From: JBBQKP01 sp038326995
GTDB lineage: Bacteria > Planctomycetota > Phycisphaerae > Tepidisphaerales > Tepidisphaeraceae
Length of the DNA: 23,408 nucleotides
Assembly: GCA_038326995.1 (NCBI GenBank)
Contig: JBBQKP010000030.1
Location: 1-23,408 of the forward strand
Direction of reading: 5' to 3'
The notes below the pieces were generated by a model that saw nothing but the letters and a program-made list of their open reading frames with translations, searched no databases and was not told the origin of the DNA. This document shows positions 23,093-23,408 of the stretch, in pieces. Every line of letters starts with the position of its first letter. The first letter of the stretch is position 1. The position numbers and the translations under genes were made by a program.

Positions 23093-23408
23093 TTGCTCCT
23101 TCGACTTCGCAACATCACCAAGCACTACCGCGTCGGCGGCGAGGAAATTCGCGCGCTCGACGGCGTAGACCTCGACATCGATACCAACGAATACGTCGCC
23201 ATCATGGGCACCAGCGGCTCGGGCAAGAGCACGCTGATGAACATCTTGGGTTGCCTCGATAAACCCACAAACGGAACCTACGAGTTGGGCGGGGAACTGG
23301 TGTCGAAGATGTCAGCCAGTCAGCTCGCGGTCGTTCGCAATCGCAAGATCGGAATCGGGGGTGAAACAAAACAAAGAAAGGCCCGGGAGGGGGGGGGCAG
23401 GGGTAGGA
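23093..23408 (+). CDS. MacB/LolD-type ABC transporter ATPase, truncated by window end
   Basis: The first ~88 residues of an ABC ATPase read well: RLRNITKHYRVGGEEIRALDGVDLDI, then the Walker A GTSGSGKST (39-47), LMNILGCLDKPTNGTY (48-63) and VVRNRKIG (80-87). This is the MacB/LolD subgroup that exports through MacA-type adaptors, and the adaptor is next door. There is no ATG; the best start is TTG 23093, 9 bp after the adaptor stop. After IG at 23353 the family continues FVFQ (strand and Q-loop), but here the frame gives GGETKQRKAREGGG-type sequence. That part is not believable protein and probably reflects a bad contig end. Walker B and the rest lie beyond the window. Confidence 0.85.
   Translation, partial: MLLRLRNITKHYRVGGEEIRALDGVDLDIDTNEYVAIMGTSGSGKSTLMNILGCLDKPTNGTYELGGELVSKMSASQLAVVRNRKIGIGGETKQRKAREGGGRGR
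23354..23408. other. Probable low-quality or chimeric contig end
   Basis: The last ~55 bases consist of A-rich and G-rich runs (AAACAAAACAAAG, then a run of nine G) unlike the rest of the window. They break a strongly conserved ABC-ATPase reading without a stop codon. The position at the very end of the sequence points to read-end error or adaptor-like residue rather than biology. Confidence 0.75.

Overview
The window reads as chromosomal DNA of a GC-rich, Gram-negative-type bacterium, most likely a planctomycete and perhaps of the Phycisphaerae. This is an inference from gene style. One protein has a short N-terminal zinc ribbon of the form CxxCGY-L-GLP...CPxCG followed by membrane helices. 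Another is a SpoIIE-type phosphatase with a planctomycete-like N-terminus. Housekeeping genes (mraY, atpD) sit outside their usual clusters, and several starts lack a Shine-Dalgarno sequence. Peptidoglycan genes (mraY, nagZ), an AsmA-like protein and a MacA-type adaptor argue for a cell wall and an outer membrane. I see no phage, transposon, CRISPR or plasmid genes, so this is mostly a core-genome region.

Layout from left to right. An M3 oligoendopeptidase (minus) is divided by about 750 bp of apparently non-coding DNA from a lone mraY (plus). Convergent to mraY is a two-gene minus operon, a zinc-ribbon membrane protein followed by a histone-deacetylase-fold hydrolase. Diverging from it, with only 21 bp between the start codons, is a plus-strand operon of four genes joined by 4-bp ATGA overlaps: a 67-aa unknown, a GT-C type membrane glycosyltransferase, a 1325-aa AsmA-like protein and nagZ. 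fmt follows on the same strand. Convergent to fmt are fabI and an initiator tRNA-Met that has its own promoter and terminator. Next come a lone atpD, panB, and an HtrA protease that overlaps panB by 4 bp and ends at a clear intrinsic terminator. Three minus-strand genes follow: a SpoIIE-type phosphatase with its own promoter, a GT4 glycosyltransferase, and a degenerate receiver-domain protein upstream of that glycosyltransferase. The window ends with a MacA-like adaptor and the start of a MacB-like ATPase.

How the genes fit together. mraY, the GT-C/AsmA/NagZ operon, the HtrA protease and the MacAB-like pair all serve the cell envelope. fmt and the initiator tRNA it acts on lie about 0.9 kb apart. 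The receiver-like protein, glycosyltransferase and phosphatase may be a small signalling/envelope group, but that is a guess from order alone.

Two window-wide features stand out. Short tandem repeats of 12-15 bp recur inside and between genes. The palindrome GCGATCGC (the cyanobacterial HIP1 octamer) occurs ten times. The last ~55 bases no longer encode a plausible ABC ATPase and look like a low-quality contig end. I found no convincing complete new system. The best candidates for something undescribed are the four-gene coupled operon with its unknown small protein, and the pseudo-receiver protein with a FliM-like tail.
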